Shown: piece by piece, positions 1 through 5,235 of the stretch
Layout of the letters: every line of letters starts with the position of its first letter
Numbering within the stretch: position 1 is the stretch's first letter
Source of the DNA: Porphyromonadaceae bacterium UBA4702
Lineage (GTDB): Bacteria; Bacteroidota; Bacteroidia; Bacteroidales; Muribaculaceae
Length of the DNA: 5,399 nucleotides
Assembly (NCBI GenBank): GCA_002404675.1
Contig: DHKE01000085.1
Location: 1,176 to 6,574, forward strand
Reading direction: 5' to 3'
Notes under the pieces: generated by a model
What the model was told of the DNA's origin: nothing
Databases searched by the model: none
Seen by the model: only the letters and a program-made list of their open reading frames with translations
Translations under genes and position numbers: made by a program

Positions 1-339
1 GTGCAGTCGATGCTCAAGCTGGGGCGTGCGCAGGGGGTTGCCATTGCCGCTGCGATAGCCCGCGACATCCCGATAGCGGAATACGCGCCGCTGTCTATCA
101 AGCAGTCTGTCACAGGGAGCGGCAGCGCCGACAAGCAGCGTGTCGCGAACATGCTCAAGCACCTGCTGAACATACCCGACGATAAAATGCCGCACCTGCT
201 CGACGCCACAGATGCCCTCGGGGCGGCGTTGACGCATTTCTATGAGACCGGCAAGCCGAAAATCGCCGGCGGCGCTGCAAGTTGGGAGGAGTTCCTGCGC
301 AAGCATCCCGAGCGCATCGCCCATCGCTGCAACAAATGA
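1..339 (+). CDS. ruvC: Crossover junction endodeoxyribonuclease RuvC, C-terminal part (5' end outside the window)
   Basis: RuvC cuts Holliday junctions symmetrically during recombination and repair, working as a dimer with the RuvAB branch-migration motor. The 112 visible codons align with the second half of RuvC: a stretch with KLGRAQGVAIAAAIA, then the EYAPLSIKQSVTGSGSADK segment (E. coli has EYAARQVKQTVVGIGSAEK), then LLDATDALGAALTH. The two aspartates of that last motif, D68 and D71 of the fragment, correspond to the C-terminal pair of the four acidic catalytic residues. The N-terminal Asp and the central Glu lie outside the window, so the GTG at base 1 is an internal valine codon, not a start. 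The tail after the catalytic motif (about 30 residues, ending HRCNK) differs from E. coli and is probably lineage-specific. No truncation or frameshift is visible in the part shown. Confidence 0.94.
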   Translation: MQSMLKLGRAQGVAIAAAIARDIPIAEYAPLSIKQSVTGSGSADKQRVANMLKHLLNIPDDKMPHLLDATDALGAALTHFYETGKPKIAGGAASWEEFLRKHPERIAHRCNK

Positions 340-367
340 CAGCTAACGCTCCGGCGCGGCGTGCGGC

Positions 368-404
368 AAATGTAGGGACGCACCCTGCCTGCGTCCCTAC
401 ATTT
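368..404. repeat. Perfect 15-bp inverted repeat (hairpin), dispersed-repeat type
   Basis: The left arm AAATGTAGGGACGCA (368-382) and right arm TGCGTCCCTACATTT (390-404) are exact reverse complements around a 7-nt loop. The hairpin lies 28 nt after the ruvC stop codon. No T-run follows, so it is not a classical intrinsic terminator, although a stem this strong could still stop transcription or protect the 3' end of the ruvC mRNA. Seventeen of 18 bases from 370 to 387 recur at 5313-5330, which suggests a family of small palindromic intergenic repeats rather than a one-off terminator. Confidence 0.8.
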
Positions 405-432
405 CACTTACAGATAGCCGTGTAACCGAAAT

Positions 433-446
433 AAAATTGTAATTTT
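433..446. promoter_or_regulatory. AT-rich palindrome overlapping the promoter, candidate operator
   Basis: AAAATT (433-438) and AATTTT (441-446) are exact reverse complements separated by GT. The right half-site lies inside the candidate -7 box, and the palindrome ends 5 nt before the start codon of a gene for a DNA-binding protein. This is where an autorepressor would bind. The symmetry is seen directly; the operator role is inferred, and AT-rich palindromes this short also arise by chance. Confidence 0.4.
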
Positions 447-447
447 G
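440..447 (+). promoter_or_regulatory. Candidate Bacteroidetes -7 promoter box for the RhuM-like/Doc module
   Basis: TAATTTTG matches the Bacteroidetes -7 consensus TAnnTTTG exactly. No TTTG-type -33 element is seen about 20 nt upstream, so the promoter may be weak or need an activator. The box ends only 4 nt before the ATG at 452. If it is used, the transcript would begin at or within a few bases of the start codon, giving a leaderless or nearly leaderless mRNA. Confidence 0.5.
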
Positions 448-451
448 CTAT

Positions 452-1474
452 ATGAATGACCTTACTGTATCAAATGTCGAGCGGCAGAACGTGTTGAATA
501 ACCGCTACGCTGTGGATGCTCTTCAGGAAAATCTTGGTTTTACCGGGATGCTTTTTGAAGGAGAATACCGTTTCACGAAAAAAATGGTAGCAGATTTTTA
601 TGAGGTTGAAGAACGCACAATCGAGCGGCTTTTAGAGGAACACGGCGATGAACTTAAACATAACGGCTATGTTTTAAGTAGGGGTAAGCAGCTGAAAGAG
701 TTTAAGTTGCAATTTGCTCCCGTCATAAATGTCAGGAGCAAAACCACTCAGTTGGGACTGTTCAGTTTCAGAGCGGTTCTTAATGTGGGTATGCTTTTGA
801 CCGAAAGCGAGAAAGCCAAACTGGTTCGTGCCAGAATATTGGATATAGTAATCTCTACCATCAACATGAGAGCTGGCGGCGGGACAAAGTATATCAATAC
901 TCGCGATATTGATTTCATCCCAGCTGCCATTGAAGAAGATAATTACCGTAAAAACTTCACGAGAGCGGTAGGAAAATGCGTTAAAGGTCACGATACGTTC
1001 AAATACGCCCAGATTACAGATCTTATCTACCAAGCTGTTTTCAAGGAAAAAGCGAAAGAATATCGTGCGTTGTTGCGTCTTGGCAAAGATGATAATGTGC
1101 GACGGACTCTCTATGCCGAGGTTCTTCGCTGTATTTCTTCTTTTGAGAACGGGATAGGTTTTGCGATTGAGACGGAATATCAAGCAAATGGAGGAGTCCC
1201 TCTTTCGTTTGACCGTGTGAAAGAACTCATCACTGAGCAGGAACAGTCACCGGCCATGCAACCGTTCATCTATGATGCTCGCACCAAGATGTCATCTCGT
1301 GATATAGCTTTCCGTGATGTATTCCACAATAACATTGCAGGCTATCTTCGTGCAGTAACTCCAGAGGAGTTCGACCGTTTCATTGGAGATAAGTCTATCG
1401 ACTTCGATGAAATAATGCAACTTCCGGAGAACAAGGAGGTGCTAAAACGCCTAAAGCAAGCTGAAGATGAGTGA
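452..1474 (+). CDS. RhuM-like DNA-binding protein, probable antitoxin/regulator paired with Doc
   Basis: This 340-residue protein has no signal peptide or membrane segment and is probably cytosolic. Residues about 38-75 (YRFTKKMVADFYEVEERTIERLLEE) look like a winged-helix or helix-turn-helix unit and resemble the N-terminal DNA-binding part of RhuM-family proteins. Residues 102-133 (GLFSFRAVLNVGMLLTESEKAK onward) resemble the 'SVGYRVNS...FR.W' segment of RhuM and the TESEKAR segment of phage antirepressor/Bro-N-like proteins. The C-terminal 200 residues are charged and mostly helical in character; I do not recognise a catalytic motif there. The stop overlaps the start of the Doc-like gene by 8 nt, so the two are translated together. 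RhuM-type domains are also known fused to Fic/Doc domains, which supports a functional pair. Hence neutraliser and autorepressor is the likeliest role, but this is inferred. The gene is much AT-richer than its flanks (one row, 541-600, is 22/60 G+C by hand count), which suggests transfer. The ATG at 452 is the first in frame after the promoter box. Confidence 0.75.
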   Translation: MNDLTVSNVERQNVLNNRYAVDALQENLGFTGMLFEGEYRFTKKMVADFYEVEERTIERLLEEHGDELKHNGYVLSRGKQLKEFKLQFAPVINVRSKTTQLGLFSFRAVLNVGMLLTESEKAKLVRARILDIVISTINMRAGGGTKYINTRDIDFIPAAIEEDNYRKNFTRAVGKCVKGHDTFKYAQITDLIYQAVFKEKAKEYRALLRLGKDDNVRRTLYAEVLRCISSFENGIGFAIETEYQANGGVPLSFDRVKELITEQEQSPAMQPFIYDARTKMSSRDIAFRDVFHNNIAGYLRAVTPEEFDRFIGDKSIDFDEIMQLPENKEVLKRLKQAEDE

Positions 1475-1928
1475 GGAATTGAAATACATTGACTACGATG
1501 AAGCGTTGAAGGTCTACCGCAAGACGGTGGATGCCAGCGGTGGAGGTCTGCAAGGGGTAAAGGACGAGGGCGGCATACGTAAGGTCCTTGACTTCGTGCA
1601 GAATGACCTGTATTATCCGACTTTCGTAGAAAAGCTGACATATCTTGTATTCGGCTTATGCACCGGTCATTATTTCGAGGATTCCAACAAGCGGGTGGCA
1701 TTGACCATAGGGGTGTGGTTTCTTGTTCACAACGGCCACTATTGGCACGCCTATAATTTCTTGCAGTGCATGGAGGCTGTCATCTACCACGTTGCTGCCG
1801 GGCGCATTGGCAAGGATTTGCTCCAGCGCATCATTGGGTGCTATATGGCTAACGAGGATTACTCCGAGTCTCTGAAACTCGAAATCATACATGCAATTGA
1901 AAATAAACAAGTCGGAATAGACGAGTAA
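1467..1928 (+). CDS. Doc-type (death-on-curing) Fic-fold toxin
   Basis: The protein has 153 residues, close to the usual length of stand-alone Doc proteins (about 125-150). The signature loop HYFEDSNKR (H68, F70, D72, N74, K75, R76) matches the Doc motif HxFx[DN]xNKR, where AMP-transferring Fic enzymes have HxFx[DE]GNGRxxR. The early segment LQGVKDEGGIRKVL also matches the Doc N-terminal region (GLRDEGLLESAL-like). Phage P1 Doc phosphorylates elongation factor Tu and halts translation, so a similar phosphotransfer is expected here; the target is not shown by the sequence. Its start lies inside the end of the RhuM-like gene (ATGAGTGA, 8-nt overlap), typical of an antitoxin-first cassette and implying coupled translation. 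The catalytic loop is intact, so the toxin is probably active and must be held in check, most likely by the upstream protein. It faces the radical SAM operon tail-to-tail with a 43-nt gap. Confidence 0.88.
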   Translation: MSEELKYIDYDEALKVYRKTVDASGGGLQGVKDEGGIRKVLDFVQNDLYYPTFVEKLTYLVFGLCTGHYFEDSNKRVALTIGVWFLVHNGHYWHAYNFLQCMEAVIYHVAAGRIGKDLLQRIIGCYMANEDYSESLKLEIIHAIENKQVGIDE

Positions 1929-1971
1929 TGCGGAATGTGTCTCTGCTGTGCCGGGTATGTGCCGAGGGCAA

Positions 1972-3060
1972 TTAACCCAGCTCGCGGAGGTTGCAACGCG
2001 CCAGCGTGCCGTCGCTGCGCCGCAGGTGCATGCCGTTGCCCCGGCAGTAACGCCACATCTTGCACTCGGCGCACTCGCCGGTGTGCATCCACTGGCGGTC
2101 GCGGTATTGCCCGAAGCGGTTTTCCCACACGTCCCAGAAGTCGTCGCGGTATATGTTGCCCTGGTGGTAGTCAGAGCGTATCGAGGCGCAGCCGGAGATA
2201 GAGCCGTCGATAAGCACTGACGCCACGCTCACTCCGGCCTCGCAGTGGTAGAAGCCGTCGCGCACCTCCCCCTCGTATGAACCCAGGAAGCCCTCGCAGC
2301 AGTATTGCACGAACATTTCGCCGCGCTGCCGGCGGTCGCGTATGAAGTCGAGCAGATAGCGGTACTGTTCCGTGGTCAGCGACAGGTCTTCGCGTCCTGC
2401 TGCGCGTCCCGATGGGAAGATGGTGAACAGCCGCCATGCCCTTGTGCCGGTGGAGAGTATGAGCCGCTCGATTTCAGGGAGGTAGCTGATGTTGCGGCTG
2501 TTGACGCACGTTATCGCGTCATACTCCACATCGCCGCACCGCGACAGCAGCGACAGCGCGGCTACGGCACGCAGGTGACTCCCCTTGCGCCCGCGTAGCC
2601 AGTCGTGTTCCTCCTCCAGGCCGTCAAGGCTGACGGCGGCGGCACGCAACCCGGCGCGGCGCAACCGGTCGAGCCGCCCGGCAGTCAGGGCATAGCCGTT
2701 GGTGACTATCCCCCACGGGTATTCGCGGCGGTATATCTCGCGCCCGACATCCTCGAGGTCGGCTCGCACGAGCGGCTCGCCCCCGGAGATGATGACCATG
2801 ACGCGGTGCGGGTCAACGTGCGGCGTTATCGAGTCCAGGACACGCAGGAAGTCCTCCGCAGGCATGTCCGGGTCGCCAGTGCCGGCGGTGCAGTCGCTGC
2901 CGCAGTGCAGGCAGCTGACGTTGCAGCGGTGCGTGCTTTCCCAAAACAGCTGCCGCAGCGGATGCTCGCGCACCCGCATGGCATACTGCATGCGCCACGC
3001 CTCCAGCGCGAGGCGGCGGCGCAGAGTGAGGTGTGAGGCTGGCGGCGAGTGCTTCGTCAT
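1972..3060 (-). CDS. Radical SAM/SPASM enzyme of the rSAM/lipoprotein system (TIGR04133-like)
   Basis: This 362-residue enzyme carries the radical SAM cluster motif CNVSCLHC (C46, C50, C53), which binds a [4Fe-4S] cluster and S-adenosylmethionine to make a 5'-deoxyadenosyl radical. The SAM-binding GGEP motif is at 93-96. The C-terminal SPASM region has cysteines C273, C291 (with the preceding G286 of Gx4C), C330, C333, C339 and C356, enough for extra auxiliary clusters, as in peptide- and protein-modifying enzymes. The N-terminal segment HPLRQLFWESTHRC and the C57 after the motif (HCGSDC) fit my recollection of the Bacteroidales family TIGR04133, whose genes sit next to a small lipoprotein. 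That is the case here: the start overlaps the lipoprotein stop by 4 nt (ATGA), so the two are translationally coupled. It is the last gene of the leftward operon. The natural substrate and reaction are unknown. There is no signal peptide, so it acts in the cytoplasm, before any partner is exported. DNA here is very GC-rich (row 2641-2700 is 45/60 G+C by hand count). Confidence 0.9.
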   Translation of the reverse strand: MTKHSPPASHLTLRRRLALEAWRMQYAMRVREHPLRQLFWESTHRCNVSCLHCGSDCTAGTGDPDMPAEDFLRVLDSITPHVDPHRVMVIISGGEPLVRADLEDVGREIYRREYPWGIVTNGYALTAGRLDRLRRAGLRAAAVSLDGLEEEHDWLRGRKGSHLRAVAALSLLSRCGDVEYDAITCVNSRNISYLPEIERLILSTGTRAWRLFTIFPSGRAAGREDLSLTTEQYRYLLDFIRDRRQRGEMFVQYCCEGFLGSYEGEVRDGFYHCEAGVSVASVLIDGSISGCASIRSDYHQGNIYRDDFWDVWENRFGQYRDRQWMHTGECAECKMWRYCRGNGMHLRRSDGTLARCNLRELG

Positions 3061-3524
3061 TTCTTCTTGCCGAGGCGGAAGTCGAAACGCTTGTCGCGGT
3101 TCTCGACTACTTCGTCCACATCCACGTCTACGGAATCCTTCTCCAGCGTCGTGTTTTTCGGGTCAACCACGAGGCGCAGGTCGCCGGTGATGACAGACTG
3201 CCGCTGGCTGAAGTATTCGCCGTCCTTGCCCGTGCGCAGCGTGTCCTCGGTGACATAGCCCTGCACGCCGTCGTTGCTGCGGACTATCACGTCTGCGCCC
3301 TCGACAGGCTTGCCCTCGCTGTCGGTGACTGTCCCCACGATGCGGTATGATGCCTGCGGTATGCCGTACATCAGCATTATCTCGTCCATCTTGGCCGGCT
3401 CGTTGCTGTTGTCCTTGACCGCCTCCTTGGCGGTGTGGCGGCAGCTCGAGAACCCGAGCATGGTGATGATGCCCGAGAGTGCGCCAGCCACAAGGTGGCT
3501 CACCTTAATCTGTACTTTTTTCAT
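3057..3524 (-). CDS. Small lipoprotein of the rSAM/lipoprotein system (TIGR04134-like)
   Basis: The protein has 155 residues. The N-terminus starts MKKVQIK, followed by a hydrophobic stretch to about residue 23 and a lipobox-like LGFSSC with C28 as the only cysteine and probable lipidation site; F at -3 is unusual but plausible in Bacteroidetes. Residues 29-50 form a polar linker. MYGIPQASYRIVGTV (52-66) followed by TDSEGKPVEGADVIV begins a beta-sandwich resembling carboxypeptidase-regulatory-like domains, and a YGxP.A.Y-type segment is, as I recall, typical of the lipoproteins that accompany this radical SAM family. The C-terminus alternates acidic residues (VDVDVDEVVE) and ends in KKK. No clear acidic lipoprotein export signal follows C28 (RHTAKE), so outer-membrane attachment facing the periplasm is as likely as surface exposure. 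It starts 12 nt after the acyltransferase stop and overlaps the radical SAM start by 4 nt. Whether it is the enzyme's substrate or a partner is not known. Confidence 0.85.
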   Translation of the reverse strand: MKKVQIKVSHLVAGALSGIITMLGFSSCRHTAKEAVKDNSNEPAKMDEIMLMYGIPQASYRIVGTVTDSEGKPVEGADVIVRSNDGVQGYVTEDTLRTGKDGEYFSQRQSVITGDLRLVVDPKNTTLEKDSVDVDVDEVVENRDKRFDFRLGKKK

Positions 3525-3536
3525 GTCGTTCAGTTG

Positions 3537-4370
3537 TTATTCGAGTGAATAAACGATCTCTTTTATGTCCCCGGCCAGCTGCACCGCCGTCCTGTCGCTT
3601 GCCGACAGGGCCGCTGCGGGTATGAGCTTGCCGAAGATGATGCGGTATTTGCTGCCCCGGGCGCGTACCAGCTCGTCTGGCAGCAGTATCTGCTCGAGGT
3701 TCACGCCGATGCCCAGCCGCTTGCGCCACCGAGCCGCTCGGTAGAACCGCCGCGTGTTGAACGCATCGAAGCGCACCGGTATTATGTCGCGCCCGTACTC
3801 TATGGCCTTGGCAACGAATGCCTTGTGCCATGTCAGGTCGCGTATCGAGCCGTCAGGCTGCAGCCGCGACACCAGCCCGGCGGGGAATATGAGCATCTGC
3901 CGGCCGGAGGCGTATGCCTCCGCTATTTCCGCTGTCGCCTTGCGCCCCTGCGCCCCGAACTTGTTGATGGGCAGGAACACGTCGCGCAGCGGCTCTACAT
4001 TCATCAGCATGTCGTTGACCAGGAAGCGTATCCCCTCGTCGCCATAGCGGCTGCCGAGCACAGCTATCAGCGAGATGCCGTCCATGCCCCCGAGCGGATG
4101 GTTGGAGGCGAAGATGAACCGCCCCTGCGGCGGTATGTTCTCCTCCCCCTTGACCTCAACGCTTACCTCCATGTCGTGCAGCACCGCCGCCGCAAATTCG
4201 CTTCCGCGGCGCGGGTAGGTGCGCCGCAGTATCCCGTTCAGCTCCTCCTGACGTATCAGCCGCTCGACGGCCCGCAGCAGGAAGCGCGGAATGAAACGCA
4301 TCTTGCGTGCGCCAAGCCGCGCTCGCAAGATGCCAGTGAAATCTATTTGCAACGGCCCGTCCTGTGACAT
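3537..4370 (-). CDS. PlsC-like lysophospholipid/glycerol acyltransferase, 'putative hemolysin' type
   Basis: This 277-residue protein has the acyltransferase blocks in order: FIFASNHPLGGMDG (85-98) with the catalytic H91 and D97; FLPINKFGAQGRKA (132-145), equivalent to the substrate-binding block; FPAGLVSR (162-169) at the place of the usual FPEGTRS; and IIPVRFDAFN (196-205) at the place of the PxxI/V block. The family moves a fatty acyl group from acyl-ACP or acyl-CoA to a lysolipid or a lipo-amino acid at the inner membrane. The HPLGGMD spacing (HX5D rather than HX4D) and FPAG are typical, as I recall, of the COG3176-related acyltransferases often labelled hemolysin. In Bacteroides a related O-acyltransferase (GlsA) makes glycine lipids with a partner N-acyltransferase (GlsB); no GlsB-like gene is visible here, so that role is only a possibility. 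No strong membrane helix is seen, so membrane association is probably peripheral. It lies 26 nt after the preceding small secreted-protein gene and 12 nt before the lipoprotein gene, so co-transcription is likely. Confidence 0.85.
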   Translation of the reverse strand: MSQDGPLQIDFTGILRARLGARKMRFIPRFLLRAVERLIRQEELNGILRRTYPRRGSEFAAAVLHDMEVSVEVKGEENIPPQGRFIFASNHPLGGMDGISLIAVLGSRYGDEGIRFLVNDMLMNVEPLRDVFLPINKFGAQGRKATAEIAEAYASGRQMLIFPAGLVSRLQPDGSIRDLTWHKAFVAKAIEYGRDIIPVRFDAFNTRRFYRAARWRKRLGIGVNLEQILLPDELVRARGSKYRIIFGKLIPAAALSASDRTAVQLAGDIKEIVYSLE

Positions 4371-4396
4371 GGCTTTGACAAACGTATGTGTGGCGA

Positions 4397-4774
4397 TTAT
4401 TTCAGGTCGGCGGGGGTGGCGAACAGTTCAAGGGAGCCGCCGTCCTCGCTGACGAGGCGCATGATGATGTTCGTTTTCTCCTCGACAAGCGCGTTGATGA
4501 ACTCGGCGGAATCGCTGTCGCTCTTCAGGCCCTGCACAAACTCCTGTTTCATCGCGTCTGTCGGCATTGCCTGAAGGTCAGCTGCGCTGGCTCCGGGGAT
4601 ATTGACAGTAAACACCACAGCGTTGCCGAAGGGTGTCTCCTCGTATGTCACGAGCTCCATGCCGGCCTCCTTGTTGGCCTCCTGGATGAACGCGCTGATG
4701 GTCTCGTTGGTCGGTGCTGCAGCTGCGCCCATGAATATCGACAGGACGATGCTGACTAAGAAACTGAGGTTCAT
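4397..4774 (-). CDS. Small acidic secreted protein, paralogue 1 (unknown function)
   Basis: I do not recognise a named family. The 125-residue product begins with a hydrophobic signal-like stretch (MNLSFLVSIVLSIFMGAAAAP) with likely signal-peptidase-I cleavage among the alanines at 17-20. The n-region has no Lys or Arg, which is unusual; an in-frame TAA five codons upstream excludes a longer N-terminus. The mature part has no cysteine and is acidic (by hand count 18 Asp/Glu against 6 Lys/Arg). It is clearly homologous to the next gene upstream: both share the signal peptide, the TYEETxxGxAVV segment (43-54 here), a V/IMRLVSEDG / VIRLMTSDG-type strand near 103-112, and length. It should be periplasmic or exported. 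It starts 31 nt after its paralogue's stop across a CA-rich spacer, and is followed by the acyltransferase after 26 nt, so it is probably the second gene of the operon. Confidence 0.85.
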   Translation of the reverse strand: MNLSFLVSIVLSIFMGAAAAPTNETISAFIQEANKEAGMELVTYEETPFGNAVVFTVNIPGASAADLQAMPTDAMKQEFVQGLKSDSDSAEFINALVEEKTNIIMRLVSEDGGSLELFATPADLK

Positions 4775-4805
4775 AGTGTCGTGTGTTTATGTGTGTTGTG
4801 TGTGA
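4775..4805 (-). other. CA-rich spacer between the two paralogous genes
   Basis: On the coding strand this 31-nt gap reads as a run of CACA-type repeats broken by AACA and TAAA. It has no purine-rich Shine-Dalgarno sequence ahead of the downstream ATG, consistent with Bacteroidetes, where translation starts rely on AT-rich, unstructured leaders. The spacer marks the junction of the presumed tandem duplication. No promoter box or terminator hairpin is visible in it, supporting read-through. Confidence 0.5.
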
Positions 4806-5177
4806 TTACTCGAAATCGTCGGCAGTGAACGGGATGTCGATGTACGCGCCGTCGGAAGTCATCAGGCGGATGACCAGGCTAACGCCCTCCTCAAACAGGT
4901 CGGCGATGCCCTCTGCCGTGTCCTCGTCTTCCAGCAGGGTTGCAACATACTGCTCGCGGAACGCATCCACGGGATAGTCCTCCAGCGCGGTCTCGTCGCC
5001 GTCCATGTACAGAACATACACTACGGCAGCACCGTCGGCAGTCTCTTCGTAGGTTGCATACCCCTGTCCCTCGAGTTCCGTGTTGGAAGCCTCGATGAAC
5101 TCCTGGATGTCAGGATTGCTCGGTGTCGCTGCGGCGCTCATGAAAAGGGAGAGTGCCAGACTCAAAAGTAGATTCAT
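4806..5177 (-). CDS. Small, very acidic, lysine-free secreted protein, paralogue 2 (unknown function)
   Basis: This is the first gene of the leftward operon, 123 residues, family not recognised. The N-terminus (MNLLLSLALSLFMSAAATP) is a signal peptide with cleavage likely after A17. As in its paralogue the n-region has no basic residue, and a TAG directly before the preceding ACT codon shows the start cannot be further upstream. The mature protein has no lysine, no cysteine, two arginines, and about 28 Asp/Glu by hand count, a much stronger charge bias than paralogue 1. TYEETADGAAVV (42-53) aligns with TYEETPFGNAVV in the paralogue, and DIQEFIEASN with TISAFIQEAN. The pattern of a helix, strands and a helical middle suggests a small alpha/beta domain. 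Possible roles are metal or cation binding, or a partner or substrate of the downstream enzymes; none is shown. A good Bacteroidetes promoter lies 27-58 nt upstream of the ATG. Confidence 0.86.
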   Translation of the reverse strand: MNLLLSLALSLFMSAAATPSNPDIQEFIEASNTELEGQGYATYEETADGAAVVYVLYMDGDETALEDYPVDAFREQYVATLLEDEDTAEGIADLFEEGVSLVIRLMTSDGAYIDIPFTADDFE

Positions 5178-5203
5178 AGTCTATCGTTTACGGTTAATAA
5201 CGG

Positions 5204-5235
5204 CAAATTTAGCAACAATCCCCGTAATACCCAAA
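5204..5235 (-). promoter_or_regulatory. Bacteroidetes-type promoter of the five-gene leftward operon
   Basis: Read on the minus strand, TTTG (5235-5232) is followed after 20 nt by TAAATTTG (5211-5204). These match the Bacteroidetes -33 element and the -7 consensus TAnnTTTG at the expected spacing. Transcription would start near 5197-5201, giving a leader of about 20-25 nt before the ATG at 5177. No other gap in the operon shows a comparable box, so this is probably the main promoter for all five genes. Confidence 0.7.

Noticed and set aside
1..3. GTG as a start codon for the first gene
   Set aside because: The fragment aligns with the interior of RuvC and lacks the N-terminal catalytic residues, so the gene begins before the window.
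674..1183. 169-codon open frame on the minus strand
   Set aside because: It lies wholly antisense to the RhuM-like gene, has no recognisable domain, and the plus-strand frame has the homology and promoter.
452..1928. Fic inhibitory motif [ST]xxxE[GN] in either module protein
   Set aside because: The nearest sequence (SSFENG in the RhuM-like protein) has the wrong spacing, and Doc proteins are not normally restrained by that motif.
1929..1971. Bidirectional terminator between the convergent genes
   Set aside because: Only a 4-bp stem (TGCC-GAG-GGCA, 1960-1970) is visible and no T-run on either side.
2305..3350. Several long plus-strand open frames
   Set aside because: They are shadows of the GC-rich radical SAM and lipoprotein genes; their translations are low-complexity Ala/Arg/Val-rich with no motif.
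3432..3447. Surface-export signal after the lipidated cysteine
   Set aside because: The residues after C28 (RHTAKEAV) are not the acidic stretch expected of Bacteroidetes surface lipoproteins.
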